DNA from: a bacterium
Lineage (GTDB): Bacteria; UBP6; UBA1177
DNA length: 64,000 bases
Direction of reading: 5' to 3'
NCBI GenBank assembly: GCA_017645765.1
Contig: JAGCNV010000057.1
Span: forward strand, 1 to 64,000
The position numbers and the translations under genes are program-made. Below the pieces are notes generated by a model, which saw only the letters and a program-made list of their open reading frames with translations, did not search any database and was not told the DNA's origin. This document shows positions 9,208 through 17,156 of this stretch, in pieces (position 1 is the stretch's first letter; the number at the start of each line of letters is the position of its first letter).

Positions 9208-10308
9208 TTGTCAGACAACAATTCAGGATCAACCTCAAGGCTTTTGCAGCTTTGCTTCTGCTATTTCTTTTTCTACATCATAACTGGTGTCGGAGTTAAA
9301 TTCTTCCTCAAAACAGGCGATGGTTTTCCAGGACTTCCCGGTATGGAATACCTTTTCTACAGCACTCTTGCTTCGACTGTTCTCGTCACGGCGATCGTCC
9401 TCATCCTGCGCTGGTACCGCCTTGATTCTGTAAGAAAAATCACGGTCTGCGGCATAACGATGCCAAGCGAACTGCCATACATCGTTTTTTCGGGAATCTG
9501 CACGGCTGTCGTAGTTCCGACAACCACACTGCTTTACACTTTTGACCACATTTCGGTCATGGTCGCAATGATCATCATGCGCGGTTCGGTCATCATCATC
9601 GGCAGGATCGTAGACGCGATCCAGATCAAACAGGGAATTTTAAAGAAAAAAGTCTTCATGGAAGAAAATATCGCGATGTGCATAGCCCTTTTCGCAGTTC
9701 TCATCAAGGCTTTCACCGGCGGCAGCGACGGCAAAGAGAGCCCGTTCTCGTCGATTCCGTTCATGGTCATTTTCTTAAGCTACATTCTGGCCTACATGTT
9801 CAGAATCTACATAATGAACTACTACAAAAACACCCGTCCGGCAGAAGAAAAAGCAGCAAAGAAAGACAACAACAAGGCGTTCTTCGCAATCGAGCAGATC
9901 GCATCCTTCACCACGATGCTGCTTGTTACGATCTGCGTTCTCATCGCGGCAGGAAAATTCGGCGTAACAGGCCCGAGGATCGATCCGTTCTCAAAAGCGT
10001 TCTTCAACACCAACTGGGACTGGGCAATCTGGGCAGGACTTGTTGGAACGGCTTACGGAATCAATGCTTTCTTCTCGGTTTTCATCTTCATGTTCAAAGG
10101 AAGAACAGCGACTTTCGCAAACCTTGCGAACCGTCTGACTTCGCTCATTGCGGGAACTCTTTCGACAGTTATCTTCGCAGCTGTTTTCGGCGGAAAATAT
10201 CCTGCTCTCATCGACTGGGTATCGCTCGGATTCATCTTCCTCGCGATCTGGTTCATGGCTAAAGCTGAAAAGAAAAGAAAAGCCGAAATGACAGCTTCAG
10301 CCAAATAA
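9208..10308 (+). CDS. Multi-spanning membrane protein, transporter-like
   Basis: About 366 residues with roughly ten hydrophobic segments, similar in layout to the drug/metabolite or nucleotide-sugar transporter superfamily, although no diagnostic motif was found. I prefer the TTG at 9208 because GGAG lies six bases before it. The in-frame ATG at 9196 has no ribosome site and overlaps that GGAG. A conserved-looking stretch MIIMRGSVIIIGRIVDAIQ (about residue 130) fits the fourth helix of such carriers. A Lys-rich tail ends the protein. It is 39 bases downstream of the lipoprotein gene and may be cotranscribed. Substrate unknown. Confidence 0.82.
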   Translation: MSDNNSGSTSRLLQLCFCYFFFYIITGVGVKFFLKTGDGFPGLPGMEYLFYSTLASTVLVTAIVLILRWYRLDSVRKITVCGITMPSELPYIVFSGICTAVVVPTTTLLYTFDHISVMVAMIIMRGSVIIIGRIVDAIQIKQGILKKKVFMEENIAMCIALFAVLIKAFTGGSDGKESPFSSIPFMVIFLSYILAYMFRIYIMNYYKNTRPAEEKAAKKDNNKAFFAIEQIASFTTMLLVTICVLIAAGKFGVTGPRIDPFSKAFFNTNWDWAIWAGLVGTAYGINAFFSVFIFMFKGRTATFANLANRLTSLIAGTLSTVIFAAVFGGKYPALIDWVSLGFIFLAIWFMAKAEKKRKAEMTASAK

Positions 10309-10318
10309 TTTTTAAGAT

Positions 10319-11281
10319 TTATTTATCTGATTTTTCTGAATTTTCCTTTTCTACGGCAGACTCTTTTTCACCTGATTCTTCAGCTTTTTTCTCAGCTTCC
10401 TCAGCTTTCTTTTTGGCTTCTTCCTCTTTCTTTTTGCCGTACTGTCGGTCTCCCTGGGAAGTTGTTTTTACGATACGATCTTCTTCATCGTAATAGTATT
10501 CCCCGCCGTAAACATCTTCAGGGATCTTGTCTATCAGCTTTGACTTAACAAGCTCTTTCAGTTCTTTATCGGGAGACACCTTATATCTTTTGTAGTATTC
10601 TTCGGCAGCTTCGCTCAAAACCAGCAGGTTTGCAAAATGCTGAAGTTCTTTCTCAAACTGGTCGTGCATATATTTATCCTTTGCCGTTGCAAGTCTTGAT
10701 TTCGTATATTCATAACCAAGTCTGTAACCGCCGCCCATAGTTGCAATGTGGTTTACGAGCCAAATTATCCTCTGTGGTGCACTTTTCATACTTACTGCTT
10801 CATACATCAAAGGATAAGCTCTCGCCATATCGCCAAGGTAAATATAATAATTGTAACCTTGATTGAACACATAATAGTAATCGTCGGGATAAAGTTCATG
10901 TCCGAGCCGGAGCAACGAATTCGCCGATTCGATCGCACTTTCAGTCCGCATCGAAGAAATTGCCGCTTCGCCGAAAGGAATCGCATATTCAAGGCTGGGA
11001 TTGAGTGCCAGGATAACGCGGATCATCTGTTCCAGAAGAAGGTAAGTTCCGTCGGTAACATAGTGACTTCCGTAATAATATTGGGATCTTGCAAAAAGAA
11101 GATCTGCTGCAAAAGCATTCATACCCATAAACATGATTTTGGCAAAATCAGGCTCGGGATAAGCCGCGATCGTCTCGACTTTCGGTCTTTCGTTTTCAAT
11201 CAGGTGCTTTCTGACGAAATAAAAAGGAAGAAGAGTGACAAGGATAAGAATGACAGCTACAAGTGTCGATATTTTCTTCAT
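10319..11281 (-). CDS. Membrane-anchored TPR-like protein of unknown function
   Basis: I place the start at 11,281 because this ATG overlaps the stop codon of the upstream glycosyltransferase gene in an ATGA junction; an alternative start at 11,293 is less likely. The 320-residue protein has one N-terminal hydrophobic anchor (LVAVILILVTLLPFYFV), then helical repeats with TPR-like spacing (LLLEQMIRVILALNPSLEYA; LLRLGHELYPDDYYYVFNQGYNYYI). It ends in a highly charged Lys/Glu/Ala coiled tail. Translational coupling with the glycosyltransferase suggests a joint role in envelope polysaccharide or lipid-sugar assembly. No catalytic motif was seen. Confidence 0.85.
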   Translation of the reverse strand: MKKISTLVAVILILVTLLPFYFVRKHLIENERPKVETIAAYPEPDFAKIMFMGMNAFAADLLFARSQYYYGSHYVTDGTYLLLEQMIRVILALNPSLEYAIPFGEAAISSMRTESAIESANSLLRLGHELYPDDYYYVFNQGYNYYIYLGDMARAYPLMYEAVSMKSAPQRIIWLVNHIATMGGGYRLGYEYTKSRLATAKDKYMHDQFEKELQHFANLLVLSEAAEEYYKRYKVSPDKELKELVKSKLIDKIPEDVYGGEYYYDEEDRIVKTTSQGDRQYGKKKEEEAKKKAEEAEKKAEESGEKESAVEKENSEKSDK

Positions 11282-12201
11282 TTTTTCCCCCAATCATCTT
11301 TCATTTTTCTGATGTCGTCACGAATACTTACGATAAGTTCCGCCAAAAATCCCATAAAAATAAAAATTAGTCCCGAAAGAAAGAGACCAAGACTGAAATA
11401 AAGGAGCGGACGCATTCTGAAAACCGGATTACCGAGAACGAACTGGTCGTACAGCAGCCATGCAACAATAAGAAGCGAAACGAACATCTGTATAAATCCC
11501 ATCGAACCGAAGATACGCATCGGGGCTTTCGTGAAAGTGAGTATAAATTTGACCGCCATTGAATCAAAGAACGATATCGGGATCCTTTTCAGTCCGAAAT
11601 GGCTGTGACCGCTTTTACGTCTGTGCCACATAACCGGCACTTCGACTGCGTTATAGCCTTTTGCGTGAAGGATCTGAACAATGAAACGGTGCCAGTCGCT
11701 ACGCAGTTCCAGATCTTCGAGACACTCGCGTCTGAAAGCCTTTATCCAGTTCATGTCGCCGAGCTTTATTCCGAAAAGGAACATACTGATTTCATTATAG
11801 ATTCTAGACAGAAAAACTTTAAATTCGCGTCTTTTTTCCCTTTTGCCGCATACAATATCGACTCCAGGCTCGAAAGCTTTGAGAAGTGCCGGAATATCTT
11901 CATCAGGATAGGATTCCAAATCTGCCGGAAGAAAAACTATTATTTCGCCGTGACATTCTTTGAAACCGGTATTCATCGCTTCGGTAAGCCCTTTGTTTTT
12001 GCGGTGTCTGAAAAGATGGACCCATGGCCTGGTTTCAGCCGCTTTTTCGACAACTGCCGCGCCGTCATCGGTCGAACCGTCATCAACCATAACCAGTTCG
12101 ACATCAACAGCAGCCGCCTTTGCACCTTTTTCTGTTCTGTCGATTATCTCTGAAAGATTTTTTTCCTCGTTGCAGAAAGGAATGAAAACCGAAACAAGCA
12201 T
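11278..12201 (-). CDS. Family 2 glycosyltransferase, polyprenyl-phosphate type
   Basis: The start is set at 12,201, where GAGGAG lies eight bases upstream; an in-frame ATG at 12,243 has no such site. The 307-residue protein begins directly with the GT2 fold (LVSVFIPFCNEEKNL), followed by the nucleotide-binding VDDGSTDDG and an acidic LPADLESYPDED motif in place of the usual DADLQ. Two C-terminal hydrophobic segments follow (about residues 235-285). This layout is that of dolichyl/undecaprenyl-phosphate hexose synthases, which charge a lipid carrier with a sugar from a nucleotide donor. The gene is coupled to the downstream TPR-like gene and is divergent from uvrC. Confidence 0.9.
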   Translation of the reverse strand: MLVSVFIPFCNEEKNLSEIIDRTEKGAKAAAVDVELVMVDDGSTDDGAAVVEKAAETRPWVHLFRHRKNKGLTEAMNTGFKECHGEIIVFLPADLESYPDEDIPALLKAFEPGVDIVCGKREKRREFKVFLSRIYNEISMFLFGIKLGDMNWIKAFRRECLEDLELRSDWHRFIVQILHAKGYNAVEVPVMWHRRKSGHSHFGLKRIPISFFDSMAVKFILTFTKAPMRIFGSMGFIQMFVSLLIVAWLLYDQFVLGNPVFRMRPLLYFSLGLFLSGLIFIFMGFLAELIVSIRDDIRKMKDDWGKK

Positions 12202-12287
12202 TAAAAACTCCTCAAAAACAATAAACCCGCCGATTTTATTCACGTTCGCCGCTGCTTCAAGTTTTTTCTATGTGATCCTGATCCAAG

Positions 12288-12316
12288 TTGTCAAATCTCC
12301 ACTTTTCTGCTATAAA
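12288..12316 (+). promoter_or_regulatory. sigma70-type promoter of uvrC
   Basis: TTGTCA (12,288-12,293), a 17-base spacer, then TATAAA (12,311-12,316), ending 24 bases before the uvrC TTG start. Confidence 0.65.
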
Positions 12317-12340
12317 ATTCGGACGTTTTTGGAGGAAACT

Positions 12341-14107
12341 TTGTCTGAAACTATCGGAAATTCCTACATCATTGATGAAACGCTGCTGAAAAAACTGCCC
12401 GAAACACCGGGAGTCTATCAGTTCAAGAACAAGCTCGGAAAAGTAATTTACATCGGCAAGGCTAAGAACCTGAGAGCGCGTGTTTCGCAGTATATTTCTG
12501 GAACCGACAGCAGACCTATGGTCGAAACGCTCGTGAAAAAGGCGGGAAGCGTCGAGATCATCCTCACGAATTCGGAAACCGAGGCGCTCGTTCTCGAAAA
12601 CTTGCTCATAAAAAACAGGCAGCCCCTTTTCAACATCGACCTCAAGGACGACAAAACCTACCCTTATCTGGCTGTTACCGACGAAGAGTGGCCGCGCCTC
12701 ATCTCTACAAGACGCCTAAGCAAAAAACTCAAATATTTCAGAGGCCCTTTCACGCAGATAAACCTCATGAACTCGCTGAAATCGCTGATCCAGGCGCTTT
12801 ATCCGCTCAAATACTGCTCGAACAAACGTCCGAAAGGGTGCATAAACTTCGAGCTCGGCCTCTGCCCTGCTCCGTGCAGAAAAGATGCCGACCGTGAAAA
12901 GTATCTTGAAAACGTGAAAAACACTATCGAGATTCTGCAAGGGAAAAAGTGGAACGAAATTTCAAGGATAATTCAGGAAAAAATCGCTTCGAACGCTGAA
13001 GCCTTGAATTTTGAAAAAGCAGCCAAGTTACGGGATCTAATGACGCTTCTTCCTGACATCAAAAGAAAATATTCAGTTGAGTTTTCGGGAAACGGCGCCG
13101 AGGATTTCTTCTGCTTCAAGCGTCTCGGAGACCTTCTTTTCGCGGCGGCGGCAAGATACAGCGAAGGAAAAATGCTTTCCCTCAAATCCTTCTCGGCATC
13201 AGGAATCTTCGATGACATGAAAAGCTGGGTTTCGACCTTTCTCACCTCGTTCTATTCAGGGCGCGACATGCCCGACAAAATCTTTCTTTTCCCCGAAACG
13301 CTTTCAAAAGAGGAACTATCGGCAATATTGCAGCGGAACATCAGAAAAACAGGGTCTTTCGGCGGCGAAATCCTGAAAATGCTGCAAACCAACATCGAGC
13401 AGAACATCCGCGTTTTCCTGAACGACACCGAAAAGACGAACAAATCGCTTTCAGTCATCTCGAAATTCCTGAAAACAAAGGTCTCATCAATACTCTGCCT
13501 CGACATTTCTACACTTTACGGCGAATACAACGTCGCAGGAGCAGTCTGGTGGGAAAACGGCAGATTCGACAAAAAGAAATACCGCAGATACAAAATCAAA
13601 ACCGTCAAAGGTGTAGATGATTTCGGAAGTCTGCGCGAAGTCGCGGCGCGTCTTCTCAAACGCTGGGAGGAAAACTCGCTCGAAAAACCGTCGTTACTTC
13701 TCATCGACGGCGGCGAAGGGCAGGTCTCATCTGTAAATTCGGTCATCAACGGCGCGGTGAAAGTCGCAGGGATCATCAAAGACAGGCACAATGTCAAAGG
13801 AATGGAACTGCTGATCGACGGGAAAGGAAACGAACTCGTGCTTCAGGACACAGTTTTCGCAATGACTTTAAAAGCGATACGTGACGAAACACACCGTTTT
13901 TCGATCACTTTCAACCGCGAACTGCGCAAAGGAAGGCTCGATTTCCCGCTTGCGAAAGTCAAAGGGATCGGCAAAGCGAGAGAAAACGCACTGCTTGACA
14001 AGTTCCGCACCATTTCGGCGATAAAAGAGGCCACTCCCGAAGAACTCATGCAAGTCAAGGGAATCACTAAAGAAATAGCCGAAGAAATACTAAGAGCGCT
14101 CAAATAA
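12341..14107 (+). CDS. uvrC: Excinuclease ABC subunit C
   Basis: UvrC makes both incisions in nucleotide excision repair. The frame is open far upstream, but the family N-terminus begins at the TTG at 12,341, with GGAGG at 12,331-12,335. That gives 588 residues, close to the usual ~600. Visible parts in order: GIY-YIG nuclease (TPGVYQFKNKLGKVIYIGKA), a Cys-rich cluster (C-S-N-K-R...GLCPAPC), a UVR UvrB-binding helix pair (ALNFEKAAKLRDLM), the C-terminal RNase H-like nuclease (LLLIDGGEGQ), and a helix-hairpin-helix pair (GIGKARENALL; VKGITKEIAEEIL). With mfd in the same window it completes part of the repair set. Confidence 0.96.
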   Translation: MSETIGNSYIIDETLLKKLPETPGVYQFKNKLGKVIYIGKAKNLRARVSQYISGTDSRPMVETLVKKAGSVEIILTNSETEALVLENLLIKNRQPLFNIDLKDDKTYPYLAVTDEEWPRLISTRRLSKKLKYFRGPFTQINLMNSLKSLIQALYPLKYCSNKRPKGCINFELGLCPAPCRKDADREKYLENVKNTIEILQGKKWNEISRIIQEKIASNAEALNFEKAAKLRDLMTLLPDIKRKYSVEFSGNGAEDFFCFKRLGDLLFAAAARYSEGKMLSLKSFSASGIFDDMKSWVSTFLTSFYSGRDMPDKIFLFPETLSKEELSAILQRNIRKTGSFGGEILKMLQTNIEQNIRVFLNDTEKTNKSLSVISKFLKTKVSSILCLDISTLYGEYNVAGAVWWENGRFDKKKYRRYKIKTVKGVDDFGSLREVAARLLKRWEENSLEKPSLLLIDGGEGQVSSVNSVINGAVKVAGIIKDRHNVKGMELLIDGKGNELVLQDTVFAMTLKAIRDETHRFSITFNRELRKGRLDFPLAKVKGIGKARENALLDKFRTISAIKEATPEELMQVKGITKEIAEEILRALK

Positions 14108-14414
14108 AAAGATTTTTCCCGTCATGTCGAGCAGCGCGAAACATCTCGGGCCTCACCCTTTTTATTCCACTCTCCAGTATGGCTATGGGAAAATCGTTTA
14201 ACTCAGAATGACGGTTGCCAAGCGGTCTTTGGTTGCGAAAATGAACGGATAACTGCTAATCCTTGGCTCCCACTTTGGGGGTCAGAACACTGCGACTGAG
14301 AGGGCTTCGGGTGCTGAGCAGTCGAAGCAAAAACTTGCCTTTCCGTTTCAATTCAATAATATAGCGCGCGTTCGATTTTTAATGAGATCTGTTTTGTTAA
14401 TAGTGAATAAATTT

Positions 14415-14439
14415 ATCAAGAATCAAGAATCAAGAATCA
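14415..14439 (+). repeat. Tandem 7-mer ATCAAGA, 3.5 copies
   Basis: The unit ATCAAGA repeats three full times plus four bases, 135 bases ahead of the large lipoprotein gene. Perfect tandem 7-mers are prone to slippage and could modulate expression length-dependently; no direct evidence. Confidence 0.75.
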
Positions 14440-14500
14440 CATTTCAATTATATTTGATTTAGAAATAAAATCAAGTTTTTTTAATAATTTTCCGCGCCGC

Positions 14501-14535
14501 TCCCTAAGCTCCTTAGATTCCCTAAATTCCCTACT
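14501..14535 (-). repeat. TTAGGG-like repeat block, inverted relative to 4,831-4,886
   Basis: Read on the minus strand it contains AGTAGGGAATTTAGGG, matching the block after the 3,550-4,833 gene with one difference. Both copies sit beside DUF1566 lipoprotein genes. Confidence 0.5.
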
Positions 14536-14573
14536 CTTCACGGTGGCACGCACCACAAAACCGGAGGTTTAGC

Positions 14574-16994
14574 ATGAAAAAATTCTGTTCCGTTTTCGCA
14601 CTTTTCTGCCTACTGTTTTTCGCAGTTTCCTGCGATTCAGGAATCAAATTTGAGAACCCGAATGACATAAACTCTGATGCCTACAATCCTGAAAGCAGCG
14701 AAAATGAAACCAATGATGAAGACACCGACCAAACCGACACAGAACAAGAAAACGAAAACAGTGACACCGAGCCTGACAACAGCGATTCCGAGCCGGAAGA
14801 CACAGACACGGATGATCCTGAGGACGATACCGATTCAGGTGATACCGCTGATGAAGACTACACCGAAGATATCACCGATACAGGCACGGAAACCGGTGAA
14901 ACGCGAGTTCAGGACTGCTCCGAGCTGCCCGAAAATGCACAGTGGAACACTGTTTCGGCGATAGTCCAGAGCTGGGACGGTGAAAAGTGGGTCCCGTCGT
15001 CAAAAACATCATTCAATCTGGAAGGAAGCGAGGACGAATGCCGCTTTAAATGCAGCACAAACTACGGCTGGGACGGCTCAAAATGCGATGCCGATACAAG
15101 AAATGTCTACTGCGATAACCTGCCGGAACACGCTCAATGGAATGACGGCGGCAGAAACGGCACTTTTGCCCAGACCTGGAACGGCGAAGTGTGGGTCCCG
15201 ACTTCCCACGACGCGGTTTACAGCAAAACTCCTGCTGAATGCGGATTTATCTGCGTTACTGGTTATGTCTGGGACGGCTCACAGTGCGACACCGCACCTA
15301 CTCAGAGCGCAAACTGCACGGGGCTTCCTTCTGGAGCTGAGTGGAACACGGCTTCAAGCATAACCCAGACCTGGGACGGTGAAAAATGGGTTCCCGAATC
15401 AACTGCCGGTGTTTACAACACGACAGCCAGCACAACGGAATGCCGCTTTAAATGCAAAACCAATTACACATGGAGCGGTTCATCCTGCGTTGCGAACACA
15501 AAAGTTTCTCCCTGCATGAACCTGCCCGAAAACGCGCAGTGGAATACAGTAAACAGCATCACGCAGACTTGGAGCGGAGAAGAGTGGCAGCCTTCAACAA
15601 CCGGAACTTACAACACGACATCTTCGACAACTCAGTGCAGGTTCAAATGCAACACGAACTACACTTGGAACGGTTCAATCTGCGCGGCAGACACAAAAGT
15701 CGGCAAATGCCCTTCAAAACCGGCAAATACAGTCTGGAACGACGGCGGAGCAAACGGCACATTCACCCAGACTTGGAACGGAGAAGACTGGATCCCTGCA
15801 AGCTATGACTCGGAATACAGCCTGACAGCAGGCATCTGCCGCTATAAATGCGATACCGGCTACGCATGGAATAACGGCGTATGCGAAACAGCTTCGACAA
15901 GAACCGCCGCTTGCCAGTCAAAGCCTGCGAACACTGAATGGAACACGGTTTCAGAAATCACGCAGACATACACCGGTTCAGGCTGGCAGCCTTCAACCAC
16001 ACCAGTTTACAACGAAACTCCGAGCGAAAGCGAATGCAGATACAAATGCGCATCGGGATACAACTGGAACGGAAATTCCTGCACAAATCAATCGCCTTCA
16101 GGCACGCTCACTCTCGGCAACATCTGCACAGGGCAGACATCGTGCTACAACGCATCATCCTCAATGACCTGCCCGACCTCGTCGAGTGCCGATTTCTTCG
16201 GGCAGGATGCACAGTATGCAGCTCAGGGAATATGCACACCACAGAGTTTCACAGTTCAGACGATTTCATCACAAAAAGTCGTCCTTGACAACAATACTGG
16301 TTTGATGTGGCAGCAGACGATCGCGCCTTCGACTTACATTTGGGACAAAGCCGTTTTATACTGCAACAATCTGCCTTACGCAAGTTACACAGACTGGAGA
16401 GTGCCGACACCGAACGAACTTCTGACTATCGTTGAGAACAGCAAGTATGATCAGGCAATCGACACGACCTATTTTCCTAACACCCCGGGCAGCTATTTTT
16501 GGTCTTCCTCTACCTACGCCTCCAATACTAGCTACGCGTGGGGCGTGCTCTTCGGCTACGGCTATGTGTACGGCAGCTATAAGACAGGCGACAGCTATGT
16601 GCGTTGTGTGAGAGGGGCAGCCTTGCCGACAGGATCTTTTACATCCACGACAGTTCAAGGTAATGTCATTGTGACAGACACAGAAACCGGACTCATCTGG
16701 CAGAAAACTTATGTGTCGGGCAAAACCTGGCAACAGGCTCTTTCCTACTGCGAAAGTCTGACTTATGCAGGATATTCCGACTGGCGGCTTCCAGACAAAA
16801 ACGAACTCGCTTCGCTTATAAATTATGAAAAATATAACCCTGCATCAGATTTTCCTGATATGCCTTCACAATATTTTTGGTCTTCCTCTACCTACGCCGG
16901 CTATACTTACTACGCGTGGTACGTGAACTTCAACGACGGGAATGTGGACAGCAGCAATAAGACAGACAGCCGCTATGTGCGTTGTGTGAGGTAA
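14574..16994 (+). CDS. Large modular lipoprotein with two DUF1566 domains and DGR-like variable ends
   Basis: 806 residues, GGAGG before the ATG. Lipobox AVSC with Cys20. An acidic Asp/Glu/Thr linker covers residues 40-110. Six tandem ~65-residue Cys-rich modules follow (residues 115-~500), each with a C-x2-LP/KP-x-W-N start, a QTW-x-G centre and a Y-x-W-x-G-x2-C end. A Cys/Ser-rich bridge leads to two DUF1566 domains (cores DWRVPTPNELL and DWRLPDKNELA) that end in YFWSSSTYA...YVRCVR. The last ~40 residues of each domain (641-680 and 767-806) are encoded by 119-bp segments that differ almost only at first and second bases of NNC/NNT codons, as in DGR variable repeats. I infer a diversified surface ligand-binding lipoprotein. 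It shares its first 20 mature residues (CDSGIKFxNPNDINSDAYNP) with the 19,154 gene. Confidence 0.93.
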   Translation: MKKFCSVFALFCLLFFAVSCDSGIKFENPNDINSDAYNPESSENETNDEDTDQTDTEQENENSDTEPDNSDSEPEDTDTDDPEDDTDSGDTADEDYTEDITDTGTETGETRVQDCSELPENAQWNTVSAIVQSWDGEKWVPSSKTSFNLEGSEDECRFKCSTNYGWDGSKCDADTRNVYCDNLPEHAQWNDGGRNGTFAQTWNGEVWVPTSHDAVYSKTPAECGFICVTGYVWDGSQCDTAPTQSANCTGLPSGAEWNTASSITQTWDGEKWVPESTAGVYNTTASTTECRFKCKTNYTWSGSSCVANTKVSPCMNLPENAQWNTVNSITQTWSGEEWQPSTTGTYNTTSSTTQCRFKCNTNYTWNGSICAADTKVGKCPSKPANTVWNDGGANGTFTQTWNGEDWIPASYDSEYSLTAGICRYKCDTGYAWNNGVCETASTRTAACQSKPANTEWNTVSEITQTYTGSGWQPSTTPVYNETPSESECRYKCASGYNWNGNSCTNQSPSGTLTLGNICTGQTSCYNASSSMTCPTSSSADFFGQDAQYAAQGICTPQSFTVQTISSQKVVLDNNTGLMWQQTIAPSTYIWDKAVLYCNNLPYASYTDWRVPTPNELLTIVENSKYDQAIDTTYFPNTPGSYFWSSSTYASNTSYAWGVLFGYGYVYGSYKTGDSYVRCVRGAALPTGSFTSTTVQGNVIVTDTETGLIWQKTYVSGKTWQQALSYCESLTYAGYSDWRLPDKNELASLINYEKYNPASDFPDMPSQYFWSSSTYAGYTYYAWYVNFNDGNVDSSNKTDSRYVRCVR
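14916..16086 (+). repeat. Six tandem ~195-bp modules (QTW-x-G repeats)
   Basis: The modules encode successive Cys-rich units of about 65 residues. The same unit occurs singly in the lipoproteins starting at 1,337, 3,550 and 19,154. Four to six Cys and invariant Trp residues per unit suggest small disulfide-bonded domains acting as a stalk. Confidence 0.8.
16494..16612 (+). repeat. Candidate DGR variable repeat A
   Basis: 119 bp starting TATTTTTGG and ending GTGCGTTGTGTGAG. It aligns without gaps to 16,872-16,990: 98 of 119 bases are identical. Of 21 differences, 20 lie at codon positions 1 or 2 of codons ending in C or T (for example TCC/GGC, AGC/TAC, CTC/AAC), as expected from mutated AAC/AAT template codons. 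Only one difference is at a third position. Confidence 0.75.
16872..16990 (+). repeat. Candidate DGR variable repeat B, at the gene's 3' end
   Basis: 119 bp ending two codons from the stop. It shares the invariant 5' block (TGGTCTTCCTCTACCTACGC) and 3' block (TATGTGCGTTGTGTGAG) with copy A, while the sequence outside the block is clearly diverged. The position at the C-terminus, with hairpins starting 40 bases after the stop, is typical for DGR targets. Confidence 0.75.
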
Positions 16995-17034
16995 GTATCC
17001 GTGACCGCATTTTACGAGCGCAGCGAGTTATTTT

Positions 17035-17124
17035 CGCCCGCCCTTTTGAAGGGGGCGGGCGCTTGGCTCCCACTTCGGGGGAGCTGCCGCAAAGCGGCTG
17101 AGAGGGCATCCCGCCGCAGGCGGG
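17035..17124 (+). repeat. Composite palindromic element: four consecutive hairpins
   Basis: Perfect stems follow one another: CGCCCGCCC/GGGCGGGCG (17,035-17,061), GCTCCC/GGGAGC (17,066-17,084), GCCGC/GCGGC (17,086-17,098) and CCCGCC/GGCGGG (17,110-17,124), followed by AAAATTTTTAATTTTTT. Parts recur at 14,262-14,340, 20,362-20,460 and 21,664-21,730. It could end transcription of the lipoprotein gene, but the family distribution points to a REP/MITE-type repeat. Confidence 0.7.
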
Positions 17125-17156
17125 TCGAAAATTTTTAATTTTTTAGGAGATACAAA

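Larger units (their letters stand above)
14108..14573. other. 466-bp intergenic region with degenerate palindromic repeats
   Basis: No gene was found. At 14,262-14,340 lies a degenerate copy of the palindromic element seen intact at 17,062-17,107: a GGCTCCCACTTTGGGGG hairpin and a CTGAGAGGG end. A 7-base tandem repeat and the inverted TTAGGG-like block follow before the lipoprotein start. Confidence 0.6.
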
